Of a stretch of 33,635 bases of DNA, positions 7,826 to 14,756 are shown one piece after another. Source of the DNA: an uncultured Alsobacter sp. (lineage in GTDB: Bacteria > Pseudomonadota > Alphaproteobacteria > Rhizobiales > Beijerinckiaceae); contig NZ_CAMFHB010000059.1 of the NCBI RefSeq assembly GCF_945952055.1, positions 1 through 33,635 of the forward strand, given 5' to 3'. How positions within the stretch are numbered: the stretch's first letter is position 1; each line of letters begins with the position of its first letter. Below the pieces are notes generated by a model. It had not been told where the DNA came from and searched no databases. It saw only the letters and a list, made by a program, of their open reading frames with translations. The translations under genes were made by a program, and so were the position numbers.

Positions 7826-8716
7826 ATGACCGACAGAAAAGACCCACACCTGACCGCCGAGATCCTGGTGAAGGCCCTGCCGCACATGCTGCGCTACGAC
7901 GACGCCACGGTGGTGGTGAAGTATGGCGGCCACGCCATGGGCGACGAACAGGTGGCGCGCGACTTCGCCCGCGACATGGTGCTCCTGGAGCAGTCGGGCG
8001 TGAACCCGGTGGTGGTGCACGGCGGCGGACCGCAGATCGGCGCCATGCTGGCGCGCCTCGGCATCAAGAGCGAGTTCGCCGCGGGCCTGCGCATCACCGA
8101 CAAGGCCACCGTCGAGGTGGTCGAGATGGTGCTGGCCGGCCTCATCAACAAGCAGATCGTGGGCTACATCAATTCCGAAGGCGGGCGCGCCATCGGCCTG
8201 TGCGGCAAGGACGGCAACATGGTGACGGCGCGCAAGGTGACGCGCACCGTCGTCGATCCCGACAGCCACATCGAGAAGGTCGTCGACCTGGGCTTCGTCG
8301 GCGAGCCGGACATCGTCGACAAGACGGTGCTGGACGCCCTGCTCGGCCGGGAGGTCATCCCGGTCCTCGCCCCCGTGGCGAACGGTCCCGACGGCCAGAC
8401 CTACAACGTCAATGCCGACACCTTCGCCGGCGCCATCGCCGGTGCGCTGGGCGCCAAGCGCTTCCTGCTGCTCACCGACGTTCCCGGCGTGCTCGACAAG
8501 AACAAGAACCTGATCAAGGAGCTCACCGTCGACCAGTGCCGCGCGCTGATCGCGGACGGCACGATCACCGGCGGCATGATCCCCAAGGTCGAGACCTGCA
8601 TCTACGCGCTCGAGAAGGGCGTCGAAGGCGTGGTGATCCTCGACGGCAAGGTGCCCCACGCCGTGCTGGTCGAACTCCTGACCGATCACGGGGCAGGGAC
8701 GCTCATCACCCCCTGA
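7826..8716 (+). CDS. argB: Acetylglutamate kinase
   Basis: This 296-aa amino acid kinase phosphorylates N-acetyl-L-glutamate with ATP, the second step of arginine biosynthesis, in the cytoplasm. Family motifs are clear: VVKYGGHAM near the N-terminus (phosphate-binding lysine), [11 protein letters not shown] (substrate and ATP glycine-rich loop), [25 protein letters not shown], and [14 protein letters not shown] with the conserved lysine. The length is normal. I chose ATG 7826 ([19 protein letters not shown]), which agrees with relatives; an in-frame GTG at 7799 would add nine residues. It follows the DUF423-like gene by 106 bases and may be transcribed from the upstream operon or its own promoter. 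Gene order engB-argB is common in Rhizobiales. Confidence 0.97.
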   Translation: MTDRKDPHLTAEILVKALPHMLRYDDATVVVKYGGHAMGDEQVARDFARDMVLLEQSGVNPVVVHGGGPQIGAMLARLGIKSEFAAGLRITDKATVEVVEMVLAGLINKQIVGYINSEGGRAIGLCGKDGNMVTARKVTRTVVDPDSHIEKVVDLGFVGEPDIVDKTVLDALLGREVIPVLAPVANGPDGQTYNVNADTFAGAIAGALGAKRFLLLTDVPGVLDKNKNLIKELTVDQCRALIADGTITGGMIPKVETCIYALEKGVEGVVILDGKVPHAVLVELLTDHGAGTLITP

Positions 8717-8764
8717 TCGCGCCGACCCGGCCGCAGAGCCGCGATCCCGAGGCGAAAGGCACTC

Positions 8765-8786
8765 TCCCTCCCCTGCGGGGGAGGGG
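8765..8786. terminator. Hairpin between convergent argB and the extensin-like gene
   Basis: CCCTCCCC (8766-8773) and GGGGAGGG (8778-8785) form a perfect 8-bp stem with a TGCG loop, extended by one T-G pair. It lies in the 97-base gap between two convergent stops. There is no T-tract on either side, so it may act as a bidirectional barrier or mRNA 3' end stabiliser rather than a classical intrinsic terminator. Confidence 0.5.
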
Positions 8787-8813
8787 ACAGCACCCCCGCG
8801 CGCCGGGGCGCCG

Positions 8814-9578
8814 TCACTGGCAGATGCGGTAGTCGTTGCGGCGCTGGCGCATGTCGAAGTGCCAGTGCTCGCCGTGGCCCGGCGATCCGGGCCCAAGGAC
8901 CGTGGCGAAGACCTTGCAGGCGGCCTCGCGCAGCGCCTGCTGCAGGGCGGGCTCCCTGTCGGATCCGACGGGGATTCCTCGCCCGTCCTTGAGCGTGAAC
9001 CCGGCGATGTCGACCCCGTTGGCGAAGGCATGCTCGCTGAGCTGGGCTCCGGCATCGTGGTTGCGGCCGCGGCATTCGTAGGACGTTCCCACCGCCACGC
9101 TCGCGATGGGCTTGTCGGGCGGGGCCGTTGCCAGGCCGTCGCGCGACCACGTCGCCAAAGCCTCCGCGAGCCGGCAGGTCACCACGGGCTGGCCCGAGAC
9201 CGTGACGGTCGACGACAGCGTCTTGAGCTGCAGGGGATGCGGCGCGCCGCAGGTGCCCGGGCCGTCGATCGCGGGCAGGGGCGTGAACTGTGCACCCAGC
9301 TGCACCAGCCTGTCCCGGCAGGCGCGTTCCTCCTCCGGCAGGGCGGCGGCGTCGCCAGGCTTGTCGGGCTGGGGTTCGGGCTGCGTCAGTTCGGGAGGGC
9401 GGGGGGGCGGCAGCGGCACGGCGGCGGGGCTGCCAGTCTTGTCGGGCTCGGGTTCGGGCTGCGTCACTTCGGGGGGGCGGGGAGGCGGGAGCGGCACGGT
9501 GTCGGCGAACGCCGCCGCCGGGCCCAGGATGGCGAGGGCCGCGACGAGAGGCGCTGTCTTGGCATGACGTGCGATCAC
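8814..9578 (-). CDS. Secreted extensin-like (M15-like) cell-wall protein
   Basis: This 254-aa protein begins with a signal peptide (ALAILGPAAAFA, cleavage near residue 26). Two copies of a 26-residue Pro-rich unit follow (VPLPPPRPPEVTQPEPEPDK then VPLPPPRPPELTQPEPQPDK), then an extensin-like C-terminal domain from about 85 to 254. The domain carries SEHAFANGVD (His183, Asp190) and GEHWHFD (Glu237, His238, His240), closely resembling the zinc site of M15 D-Ala-D-Ala carboxypeptidases (SxHxxGxAxD and ExWH). I infer a periplasmic peptidoglycan-binding or cleaving role. Five cysteines in the domain may form disulfides. The GTG start at 9578 lies just downstream of the acetyltransferase stop; a TTG at 9587 overlapping that stop (TTGA) is an alternative. 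Co-transcription with the acetyltransferase is likely. Confidence 0.85.
   Translation of the reverse strand: MIARHAKTAPLVAALAILGPAAAFADTVPLPPPRPPEVTQPEPEPDKTGSPAAVPLPPPRPPELTQPEPQPDKPGDAAALPEEERACRDRLVQLGAQFTPLPAIDGPGTCGAPHPLQLKTLSSTVTVSGQPVVTCRLAEALATWSRDGLATAPPDKPIASVAVGTSYECRGRNHDAGAQLSEHAFANGVDIAGFTLKDGRGIPVGSDREPALQQALREAACKVFATVLGPGSPGHGEHWHFDMRQRRNDYRICQ
9361..9505 (-). repeat. Tandem 78-bp duplication encoding a Pro-rich linker
   Basis: Inside the extensin-like gene, two adjacent units with a 78-base period encode the near-identical Pro-rich segments at residues 28-47 and 54-73. They differ by few bases, for example EVTQPEPEPDKTG versus ELTQPEPQPDKPG. The unit is a whole number of codons (26), so copy-number change would alter linker length without breaking the frame. 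Confidence 0.8.
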
Positions 9579-9583
9579 GCCCT

Positions 9584-10096
9584 TCAACGCGCGAGGACGT
9601 TGGTCGGTTGTCCCCGGAACATGGCCTCTCCCTCCCGCCGGTAACCGAGGCGCTCGGCAAGCGCCAGCGACGCCGTATTGCCCGGAGCGATGATGCACAC
9701 CGTACGGGAATGGCCGGCCGCCGTGATCCAGCCCAGCGCCGCCTCCATCGCCTCGCGCGCGTAGCCCTTGCCATGGGCAGCGGGCGAGAGGATCCAGCCC
9801 GCTTCGGGCCGGTCGCCGAGCGCGGGCACGATGTCGCGGCGGAAGTCCGCGAAGCCGACTTCGCCGAGGAATTGGCCGGACGCGCGGTCGCGCACGGCCC
9901 AGTAGCCGTAGCCGACGAGGGCCCACAGGCCGGCATAGCGCAGGATCCGCGCCCAGACCTCGTCGGGGGCGAAGGGCTTGCCGCCGATGAAGCGCACCAC
10001 CTCCGGATCGCTCCACAGCGCGATGCAGTCGTTCCAGTCGCGCGGCGTGTGCGCGGACAGGACCAGGCGGTCGGTGGTGAGGGTTGGGGCGGTCAT
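9584..10096 (-). CDS. GNAT family N-acetyltransferase (RimJ/RimL type)
   Basis: This 170-aa acetyltransferase belongs to the RimJ/RimL subgroup (Acetyltransf_3). Evidence includes the N-terminal TLTTDRLVLSAHTPRDW, FIGGKPFAPDEVW, and the acetyl-CoA-binding region with AGWILSPAAHGKGYAREAMEAAL, followed by NTASLALAERLGYRREGE. The substrate cannot be told from sequence; relatives modify protein N-termini or small amines. ATG 10096 is preceded by GCGAGG; a GTG 12 bases upstream is also in frame. The gene begins only 12 bases beyond the U-tract of the rpsU terminator, so it depends either on read-through or on a promoter buried in that region. The extensin-like gene follows directly. Confidence 0.9.
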   Translation of the reverse strand: MTAPTLTTDRLVLSAHTPRDWNDCIALWSDPEVVRFIGGKPFAPDEVWARILRYAGLWALVGYGYWAVRDRASGQFLGEVGFADFRRDIVPALGDRPEAGWILSPAAHGKGYAREAMEAALGWITAAGHSRTVCIIAPGNTASLALAERLGYRREGEAMFRGQPTNVLAR

Positions 10097-10108
10097 CGGG
10101 CCTCGCAC

Positions 10109-10142
10109 AAAAAAATGGCGCCCCGCCGAAGCGGGGCGCCAT
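10109..10142 (-). terminator. Rho-independent terminator of the cspA-rpsU group
   Basis: A perfect 12-bp inverted repeat, ATGGCGCCCCGC (10115-10126) and GCGGGGCGCCAT (10131-10142), has a CGAA loop. Read on the minus strand the stem is followed at once by seven T residues (10115-10109), the textbook intrinsic terminator. It lies 37 bases downstream of the rpsU stop. Confidence 0.95.
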
Positions 10143-10179
10143 CATTTCATGATCCGGGGCGTCGTGTCCCGGCCGCGGC

Positions 10180-10437
10180 TCAGGCCGCCGGGCGCGGAAT
10201 GCGCGCGACGGGTTTCGGCTTCTTGGGAGCCGGCAGCAGTCCTTCGCGCTGGGCCTGCTTGCGAGCGGCCTTGCGGGCGCGGCGGACGGCCTCGGCCTTC
10301 TCGCGCGTCTTGCGCTCCGAGGGCTTCTCGTAGGCCTTGCGCTGCTTCATCTCGCGGAAGATGCCCTCGCGCTGCATCTTCTTCTTGAGGGCCCGCATGG
10401 CCTGTTCGACGTTGTTGTCGCGGACGATGACGTGCAT
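10180..10437 (-). CDS. rpsU: 30S ribosomal protein S21
   Basis: This 85-aa basic protein is the small-subunit protein S21, which lies near the anti-Shine-Dalgarno end of 16S rRNA and helps initiation. The N-terminus [20 protein letters not shown], followed by [21 protein letters not shown], is diagnostic. It has the C-terminal basic extension usual in alphaproteobacteria ([19 protein letters not shown]). A strong ribosome-binding site (AGAGGAGAT) precedes the ATG. It is the last gene of the cspA - unknown - rpsU group and is followed by a perfect terminator. Confidence 0.97.
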   Translation of the reverse strand: MHVIVRDNNVEQAMRALKKKMQREGIFREMKQRKAYEKPSERKTREKAEAVRRARKAARKQAQREGLLPAPKKPKPVARIPRPAA

Positions 10438-10482
10438 GTCGATCTCCTCTCGATTGTGGTTGCGTCGGCTGAACGGTTGGAC

Positions 10483-10707
10483 TTACGCGACCTTGTCGAG
10501 CCGGATGTCGGCGACGGGTCGTTCGAAACGCTCGGCGAGGTGCCAGTGCAGCTCGCGCTGCGAATGGTAGCCGTAGGTCCGGTCGACGAGGTGGCTCACC
10601 TCGCGGGTCTGGTCGCCTTCGCGATGCCAGAGCTTGCCGATCCTGAAAGTGGCCGCTTCCGCGCCCGGATGGCGACGGTTGCGACGAGCCGTATAATTAA
10701 AGTGCAT
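10483..10707 (-). CDS. Unknown 74-aa protein between cspA and rpsU
   Basis: I do not recognise this family. The protein is small, hydrophilic and rich in Arg and His (MHFNYTARRNRRHPGAEA at the start; SQRELHWHLAERFERPVADI near the end), with no membrane segment or cysteine. A ribosome-binding site (GAGG, five bases before the ATG) supports translation. It sits 54 bases after cspA and 45 bases before rpsU on the same strand, before the shared terminator, so it is probably part of that transcript. The basic N-terminus and the company of a cold shock RNA chaperone and a ribosomal protein hint at RNA or ribosome binding, which is inference only. Confidence 0.72.
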   Translation of the reverse strand: MHFNYTARRNRRHPGAEAATFRIGKLWHREGDQTREVSHLVDRTYGYHSQRELHWHLAERFERPVADIRLDKVA

Positions 10708-10733
10708 TGATCCTCAGCTTTCAGCGGTGGACG

Positions 10734-10755
10734 GGCGCGGGCCGGAACCCGCGCC
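10734..10755 (-). promoter_or_regulatory. Hairpin between cspA and the 74-aa gene
   Basis: GGCGCGGG (10734-10741) and CCCGCGCC (10748-10755) form a perfect 8-bp stem with loop CCGGAA, seven bases after the cspA stop on the minus strand. There is no T-tract, so full termination is unlikely. It could protect a short cspA mRNA or attenuate expression of the genes downstream. Confidence 0.5.
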
Positions 10756-10761
10756 GAAGCG

Positions 10762-10971
10762 TCACGCCGCCTGGATGTTGTCGACGGCGGTCTTGCCGGT
10801 GCGACGGTCTTCGCGCGTATCGAACGCAACCTTCTGACCTTCGGTCAGGCTGCGCATTCCGGCGCGCTCCAGGGCCGTGGCATGGACGAAGACGTCCTTG
10901 CTGCCATCATCCGGCTGAATGAAGCCGTAGCCCTTGGTCTCGTTGTAGAACTTCACGGTGCCCGTGTTCAT
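10762..10971 (-). CDS. Cold shock protein (CspA family)
   Basis: This 69-aa OB-fold protein binds single-stranded RNA and DNA and acts as an RNA chaperone or transcription antiterminator. Both RNA-binding motifs are present: RNP1 KGYGFI (13-18) and RNP2 DVFVH (26-30). The length and the [20 protein letters not shown] opening are typical of alphaproteobacterial CspA. AAGGGG lies upstream of the ATG. The upstream acetyltransferase stop is 63 bases away on the same strand, so the promoter must lie in that gap or inside the acetyltransferase gene. The gene heads a likely cspA - unknown - rpsU unit. Which csp paralogue it is cannot be said. Confidence 0.96.
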   Translation of the reverse strand: MNTGTVKFYNETKGYGFIQPDDGSKDVFVHATALERAGMRSLTEGQKVAFDTREDRRTGKTAVDNIQAA

Positions 10972-11034
10972 GGATCGTCCCCTTCGTCGGGAGTTGAAAT
11001 GGCATTGGGCGGCGTGAGCCGCTGCCTGCCTGAC

Positions 11035-11556
11035 TCATCGATGTTTGGGGAGTGCGAACGAGCGCCCCTCCTCAGGAGGGGGCGTGCGGCCCGATAGTCC
11101 GGCCAAATGTCGATGGGACTGATGTAGGTGTCCTGAGGCCTTGACGCAAGGGCAATCTGCGCAAGGCCGCCGAACCATGATCGTCAGGCCACTGACCGAG
11201 CGCTCCCCTTCGTCGACGAATCCATGGCGTCCGTACCAGTCCAGGAGCTCGTCCTCGTCCGGGCCGGTGCCCGGATCCGCAAGGCTTATGGCCTGCAGGC
11301 GCACGTTCAGGCCCCAGCGGTCGGCCAGCGCGAGCACCGCCCGCAGCGCCCGCGTCGCCAATCCGTGCCCGCGCCGCTCGGGCTCGACCTTGATGAAATC
11401 GAGCAGGATCTCGCCCTCGTGCAACGTGGCGCGCAGCGTCACGCCGGCCGGCTGCGCGCGCACGAGGCCCCTGATCTCGACCTCGAGATGCGAATCGATG
11501 CCGCACCCTCGCCCGCGAAAGGGCTCGGGCGCCCGATGCTCCATTGGGCGTGCCAT
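11035..11556 (-). CDS. GNAT family N-acetyltransferase with Cys/His-rich tail
   Basis: This 173-aa protein has a GNAT core from about residue 35 to 128: [21 protein letters not shown] contains the acetyl-CoA pyrophosphate-binding R-R-G-H-G-L-A motif (61-67), and [10 protein letters not shown] is the usual C-terminal alpha4-beta7 region. The substrate is unknown. After the core comes an unusual 45-residue tail with PCADCPC (Cys132, 135, 137) and HLHQSHRH (143-150), which could bind metal or be non-conserved. ATG 11556 was chosen; Met5 and an upstream TTG are alternatives. It is divergent from tex with about 97 bases between starts, and lies upstream of cspA on the same strand. Confidence 0.8.
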   Translation of the reverse strand: MARPMEHRAPEPFRGRGCGIDSHLEVEIRGLVRAQPAGVTLRATLHEGEILLDFIKVEPERRGHGLATRALRAVLALADRWGLNVRLQAISLADPGTGPDEDELLDWYGRHGFVDEGERSVSGLTIMVRRPCADCPCVKASGHLHQSHRHLAGLSGRTPPPEEGRSFALPKHR

Positions 11557-11653
11557 GCTCCACAACGCAGATCGGGGCGGCGGGGTTCGTCCCTTTGACC
11601 GGCCCGAGCTCCCCCGCTACAAGCCCGGCCCTCGGCAGGGACAGGAGACAGTC

Positions 11654-13975
11654 ATGATCTCGATCAGCCAGCGCATCGCGCAGGAACTGAACGTGGCGGA
11701 AAGCCAGACCCGTGCCGCCATCGATTTGCTGGACGGCGGGGCCACCGTTCCCTTCATCGCCCGCTACCGCAAGGAGGCGACCGGCTCGCTCGACGATGCG
11801 CAGCTGCGCACACTGGAGGAGCGGCTGACCTATCTCCGCGAGCTCGAAGATCGCCGCAAGGCGGTGCTGCAGAGCATCGACGAGCAGGGCAAGCTCGACG
11901 CCCCGCTGCGCAAGGCGCTGGAGGAGGCCGACACCAAGGCCCGGCTGGAGGACCTCTACCTTCCCTACAAGCCCAAGCGGCGCACCAAGGCCCAGATCGC
12001 CCGCGAGGCCGGCCTCGGCCCGCTGGCGGAACAGTTGCTCGCGACGCCCCAGACCGATCCGCGCACGGCGGCGACCGGCTTCATCTCTGCCGACAAGGGG
12101 ATCAACACGGTGGAGGAGGCGCTCGAAGGGGCCCGGTCCATCCTCGTCGAGCGGTTTTCCGAGCACGCCGAACTCATCGGCGGCCTGCGCGAGGAGTTCT
12201 GGCGCTCCGGCCGGCTGCGTTCCGCCGTGCGGCCCGGCAAGGAAGCCGAGGGGGCGAAGTTCTCCGACTACTTCGATTTCCACGAGCCGCTGACCAAGCT
12301 TCCCTCCCATCGCATCCTCGCGATGTTCCGCGGCGAGAAGGAGGAGATCCTCGACCTCAAGATGGAGGCCGAGGGTGCCGACACGCCGCCCGGCCAGCCG
12401 GGCCTGTTCGAGAACCGGATCGCGGCGCAGTTCGCCATCTCGGACCGTGGCCGGCCGGCGGATCGCTGGCTCTTCGACTGCGTGCGCTGGGCGTGGCGCA
12501 CGCGCATCCAGATGAACATCGGTGTCGATATGCGCCTGCGCCTGTGGCAGGCGGCGGAGGACGAAGCCGTTCGGGTCTTTGCCGGCAACCTGCGCGACCT
12601 GCTGCTCGCCGCTCCGGCCGGCACCCGCGCCACCATGGGCCTGGACCCCGGCTTCCGCACGGGCGTGAAGGTCGCGGTCGTCGATCGCACCGGCAAGGTG
12701 CTGGACACGGCCACCATCTATCCGCACGAGCCGCAGCGGCGCTGGGACGAAGCCATGGCCGTGCTGGCCGCGCTGGCCAAGCGGCACAACGTCGAGCTCG
12801 TCGCCATCGGCAACGGCACGGCCTCGCGCGAAACCGACAAGCTCGCGGTCGAGCTCCTGCAGAAATATCCGGACCTGAAGCTGACCAAGGCCATGGTCTC
12901 GGAGGCCGGCGCGTCGGTGTACTCGGCCTCGGCCTATGCGTCCCAGGAACTGCCGGGGATGGACGTTTCGCTGCGCGGGGCGGTGTCGATCGCGCGACGC
13001 CTGCAGGATCCGCTGGCCGAACTCGTGAAGATCGACCCCAAGTCGATCGGTGTGGGCCAGTACCAGCACGACATCAGCGAGCACAAGCTGTCGCGCTCGT
13101 TGGACGCGGTCGTCGAGGACTGCGTGAACGCCGTCGGCGTTGACGTCAACACGGCCTCTGTGCCGCTGCTGGCGCGCGTCTCCGGCGTCGGCGAGACTCT
13201 GGCCCAGAACATCGTCCTGCACCGCGACGCCAACGGCCCGTTCCGCCGCCGCGCCGCGCTGAAAGAGGTGCCGCGGCTGGGTCCCAAGGCGTTCGAGCAA
13301 TGCGCCGGGTTCCTGCGCATCCCCGACGGTGACGACCCTCTCGATCGCTCCGGCGTGCATCCGGAGGCCTATCCGGTGGTGCGGCGGATCCTCGAGGCGA
13401 CGAAGAGCGACATCAAGGTCGTCATCGGCAACGGCGACGTGCTGCGCAAGCTGCGGCCGGCCGAGTTCACCGACGCGAATTTCGGCCTGCCGACGGTCAC
13501 GGACATCCTGAAGGAGCTGGAGAAGCCCGGCCGCGACCCGCGTCCGGCCTTCAAGACCGCCGCCTTCAAGGACGGCATCGAGAAGATCTCGGACCTGCGC
13601 CCGGGCATGCTGCTCGAGGGCGTGGTCACCAACGTGGCGGCGTTCGGCGCCTTCGTCGACGTGGGCGTCCACCAGGACGGCCTCGTGCACATCTCGGCCA
13701 TGTCCAAGACCTTCGTGAAGGATCCGCGGGCCGTGGCCAAGCCCGGCGACGTCGTGAAGGTGAAGGTTCTCGAGGTGGACGTGCCGCGCAAGCGCATCTC
13801 GCTGACGATGCGCCTCGACGATCCGATCGGCGCGGCGCAGCCCAGCGGCGGCGGGCGGCCGGCCCAGGCGCCGGCGCGACAGCAGCAGGCACCGCGGCGC
13901 GAACCCGAAAAGGGCAGCAACGCCTTCGCCGATGCGTTCAAGAAGGCCGGTCTGAAGCCGGACGGGCGGCGGTAG
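11654..13975 (+). CDS. tex: Tex RNA-binding transcription accessory protein
   Basis: This 773-aa protein is the bacterial Tex factor, a relative of eukaryotic Spt6. In order it shows the Tex N-terminal helical region ([40 protein letters not shown]), a YqgF RNase H-like domain from about 325 ([16 protein letters not shown]), helix-hairpin-helix motifs ([30 protein letters not shown]), and a C-terminal S1 domain from about 650 ([20 protein letters not shown]). The length is standard. A good ribosome-binding site (AGGAGA) lies just upstream of ATG 11654. It appears to be a single-gene transcript; its 3' end carries a palindromic repeat copy at 13986-14049 that could serve as a terminator. Confidence 0.97.
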   Translation: MISISQRIAQELNVAESQTRAAIDLLDGGATVPFIARYRKEATGSLDDAQLRTLEERLTYLRELEDRRKAVLQSIDEQGKLDAPLRKALEEADTKARLEDLYLPYKPKRRTKAQIAREAGLGPLAEQLLATPQTDPRTAATGFISADKGINTVEEALEGARSILVERFSEHAELIGGLREEFWRSGRLRSAVRPGKEAEGAKFSDYFDFHEPLTKLPSHRILAMFRGEKEEILDLKMEAEGADTPPGQPGLFENRIAAQFAISDRGRPADRWLFDCVRWAWRTRIQMNIGVDMRLRLWQAAEDEAVRVFAGNLRDLLLAAPAGTRATMGLDPGFRTGVKVAVVDRTGKVLDTATIYPHEPQRRWDEAMAVLAALAKRHNVELVAIGNGTASRETDKLAVELLQKYPDLKLTKAMVSEAGASVYSASAYASQELPGMDVSLRGAVSIARRLQDPLAELVKIDPKSIGVGQYQHDISEHKLSRSLDAVVEDCVNAVGVDVNTASVPLLARVSGVGETLAQNIVLHRDANGPFRRRAALKEVPRLGPKAFEQCAGFLRIPDGDDPLDRSGVHPEAYPVVRRILEATKSDIKVVIGNGDVLRKLRPAEFTDANFGLPTVTDILKELEKPGRDPRPAFKTAAFKDGIEKISDLRPGMLLEGVVTNVAAFGAFVDVGVHQDGLVHISAMSKTFVKDPRAVAKPGDVVKVKVLEVDVPRKRISLTMRLDDPIGAAQPSGGGRPAQAPARQQQAPRREPEKGSNAFADAFKKAGLKPDGRR

Positions 13976-13985
13976 GTCGGTCAGC

Positions 13986-14049
13986 CACGACCGAGGATCG
14001 CCCCGGCGAAGTCGCAAATGCCCGGGCCGAGCCCGGGCGCGACGGCTGA
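13986..14049. repeat. Degenerate copy (D) of the composite palindromic repeat
   Basis: This copy retains one P-type hairpin, GCCCGGGC-CGA-GCCCGGGC (14020-14038), plus the CACGAC, GCCCCGGC-AAGTCG and GACGGCTGA blocks that flank the same hairpin in the copy at 21494-21590. It lies in the 130-base gap between the convergent tex and cheW stops, so it may help end both transcripts. Confidence 0.75.
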
Positions 14050-14105
14050 AAGAGCGTGAAATCGTGGATCGCGCGGCGGCACCGGTGGATTGCCGCCGGC
14101 TGCCG

Positions 14106-14522
14106 TCAGCTGTTCAGGATGGCCGGGAGTTCGAGCAGCGCGACGACCGAGGGGCCCTTGACGGCCAGGGTCTTCACGAGCTCGTCGCCGTTGCCCTGGA
14201 TGGCCGGGGCTGCCTGCAGGTCCGTTTCCTGGATGTCGACGATGTCGGAGACCGCGTCGGCGAGGACGCCGATCAGGCGGTCGCCGATGTCGGTGACGAT
14301 CACGACGCTCGAGCGGCTCAGTTCAGTCGGGCCGAGGCCGAGGCGACGGCGCAGGTCGACGACGGGAACGATCGAGCCGCGCAGGTTGATGACGCCCAGA
14401 ACGTGCTCCGCCGAGTTCGGGAGCGGTGTCGTCTGCTGCCAGCCCCGGATTTCGCGGACGGCCGACACGTCGATCCCGAAGGCGCGGGAGTCGGACTGGA
14501 AGGTGACAAGGCGTTCAGGCAT
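14106..14522 (-). CDS. Lone CheW-type chemotaxis coupling protein
   Basis: This 138-aa protein is a CheW domain from end to end. CheW links methyl-accepting receptors to the kinase CheA. Family features are FGIDVSAVREIRGW, the conserved VLGVINLRGSIVPVVDLRRRLGL (41-63), VIVTDIGDRLIGVLADAVSDIVDI and the C-terminal LLELPAIL. The length is slightly short of E. coli CheW (167 aa). AGGA precedes the ATG. No cheA, receptor or other chemotaxis gene is nearby, so it works with partners encoded elsewhere. An AT-richer 234-base region upstream, shared with the MFS gene, should hold its promoter. Confidence 0.95.
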   Translation of the reverse strand: MPERLVTFQSDSRAFGIDVSAVREIRGWQQTTPLPNSAEHVLGVINLRGSIVPVVDLRRRLGLGPTELSRSSVVIVTDIGDRLIGVLADAVSDIVDIQETDLQAAPAIQGNGDELVKTLAVKGPSVVALLELPAILNS

Positions 14523-14756
14523 GGTTCGATCCTGGTTCGATAGTCGTCAAATGCAAAATCTTGGCTTGCCGAAATTGAAACTCATGCGTGTCAGCGCATC
14601 CGAATGCCGGGTTTACGCGAAAATCGCGGATGAAGTCTTAATCCGGGGACGGAGTCCGCGCGGCACCGCGATGCCGCGAGGAGGCGCCGCGACGGCGCGC
14701 CTTTCGTCGCGCGCGATGACCCGGTAAGGACACCTTCACCCCTCGCGCGTGACGCC
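14523..14756. other. Divergent intergenic region between cheW and the MFS gene
   Basis: This 234-base gap is noticeably more A+T-rich in 14540-14640 than its surroundings, as expected for promoter DNA. Directly before cheW the nonamer TGGTTCGAT is repeated in tandem (from 14521 and again from 14532). I could not find a convincing -35/-10 pair or a sigma54 site in either direction. Confidence 0.4.

Noticed and set aside
9978..10388. Plus-strand open frame across the acetyltransferase/rpsU boundary
   Set aside because: It runs antisense through a perfect terminator and rpsU and has no family features.
10692..10697. Perfect TATAAT on the plus strand
   Set aside because: It is formed by the first codons of the minus-strand 74-aa gene, has no suitably placed -35 element, and no plus-strand gene follows.
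14523..14600. Sigma54 promoter for cheW
   Set aside because: GG and GC elements exist on the minus strand but are separated by 14 bases instead of the required 10.
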